From contig NZ_VDYR01000002.1 of the NCBI RefSeq assembly GCF_006346325.1, positions 229,321 to 293,320 of the forward strand: a stretch of 64,000 bases of DNA. The letters run 5' to 3'. The notes beneath the pieces were generated by a model. The model worked only from the letters and a program-made list of their open reading frames with translations, was not told the DNA's origin and searched no databases. Positions 63,656 to 64,000 of this stretch are shown here, piece by piece. Numbering within the stretch: position 1 is the stretch's first letter; every line of letters starts with the position of its first letter. Origin of the DNA: Sphingomonas japonica. GTDB taxonomy: Bacteria; Pseudomonadota; Alphaproteobacteria; Sphingomonadales; Sphingomonadaceae. Made by a program: the position numbers and the translations under genes.

Positions 63656-64000
63656 GTTCTGGGACGATGTTGAACAGGTCGCCGACGAGGCCGATGTCGG
63701 CGACCTGGAAGATGGGTGCGTCTTCGTCCTTGTTGATGGCGACGATGACCTTGGAGTCCTTCATGCCGGCGAGGTGCTGGATCGCGCCGGAGATGCCGAT
63801 GGCGATATAGAGTTCGGGGGCGACGATCTTGCCGGTTTGCCCCACCTGATAGTCGTTGGGTACATAGCCTGCATCGACCGCGGCGCGCGATGCGCCCACG
63901 CCTGCGCCCAGCCTGTCGGCGAGCGGTTCGATGATCGACGCGAAGTTCTCGCCATTCTGGAGCGCGCGGCCGCCCGAGACGATGATCTTGGCGCTGGTCA
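63639..64000 (-). CDS. etfA: Electron transfer flavoprotein alpha subunit, C-terminal part
   Basis: About 120 codons of the 3' end; the rest lies beyond the window. The segment [15 protein letters not shown], then [35 protein letters not shown] with [26 protein letters not shown], is the FAD-binding C-terminal domain of EtfA. With EtfB it passes electrons from acyl-CoA dehydrogenases to ETF-ubiquinone oxidoreductase. Its stop falls inside the nhaA 3' end (17-base convergent overlap). Confidence 0.95.
   Translation of the reverse strand, partial: TSAKIIVSGGRALQNGENFASIIEPLADRLGAGVGASRAAVDAGYVPNDYQVGQTGKIVAPELYIAIGISGAIQHLAGMKDSKVIVAINKDEDAPIFQVADIGLVGDLFNIVPELTEKL

Overview
The window is GC-rich, tightly packed chromosomal DNA. 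It most resembles an aerobic, motile alphaproteobacterium of the sphingomonad group (Sphingomonas or a close relative). This rests on an aa3-type cytochrome oxidase cluster with SURF1 and DUF983 genes, a class I lysyl-tRNA synthetase, a short alphaproteobacterial flagellin, Tat-exported and periplasmic hydrolases, and very dense coding with many 1- or 4-base gene overlaps. The organism is inferred from gene content and order, not from a marker search. No tRNA, rRNA, CRISPR array, insertion sequence or prophage was seen, and no gene-free stretch reaches 300 bases.

Layout. (1) 1-6850: the 3' end of an L-lactate dehydrogenase gene, then a minus-strand respiratory operon, coxB-coxA-(hairpin)-ctaB-small CoxF-like gene-ctaG-coxC-DUF983-SURF1. 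(2) 7039-11301: a coupled plus-strand housekeeping run, pyrE-serine hydrolase-pdxJ-acpS-lepB-GST. (3) 11304-16816: an envelope-type block with a minus-strand GT4 glycosyltransferase, a divergent multipass protein-DUF2141-GT4 operon and a GT-C-like membrane transferase. Two related 27-bp-arm inverted repeats sit at its two convergent junctions. (4) 16929-31352: mainly exported hydrolases and cell-wall functions (PhoD-like phosphatase, PepN, two tandem M28 peptidases, epimerase, EamA exporter, threonine aldolase, PBP1A, serine hydrolase). (5) 31410-38106: HNH endonuclease, glutamyl-Q-tRNA(Asp) synthetase, HIG1 protein, PduO-type cobalamin adenosyltransferase with an apparent CTG start, the ergothioneine pair egtB-egtD, a DUF1176 lipoprotein, and a 3-hydroxybutyryl-CoA dehydrogenase gene broken by an in-frame TAG. 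(6) 38153-43348: TlpA-like lipoprotein, argH, a small lipoprotein gene, lysA, a siroheme-synthase-like gene and a CorA/ZntB transporter. (7) 43382-60530: a flagellar block in which an 18-gene minus-strand operon (regulator-fliE-F-G-H-I-J-K-L-M-N-O-P-Q-R-flhB-fliD-fliS) diverges from a single flagellin gene. (8) 60732-64000: lysS (class I), nhaA and the 3' end of etfA.

How the parts fit. The first block builds and matures the terminal oxidase: subunits I-III, heme a precursor synthesis by CtaB, copper insertion by CtaG and assembly by SURF1. The flagellar operon encodes the MS ring, C ring, export gate and ATPase, hook-length control, filament cap and chaperone, headed by a sigma-54-type activator that lacks a receiver domain; flagellin is transcribed separately and followed by strong hairpins. 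Flg, flhA, mot and sigma-28 genes must lie elsewhere.

Nothing here is clearly a wholly undescribed system. The points most worth a second look are the nonsense codon in the hydroxybutyryl-CoA dehydrogenase gene, the CTG-start adenosyltransferase, the paired inverted repeats bracketing the glycosyltransferase block, the siroheme-synthase-like protein with a remnant methyltransferase domain, and the operator-like palindrome between the flagellar regulator and flagellin.
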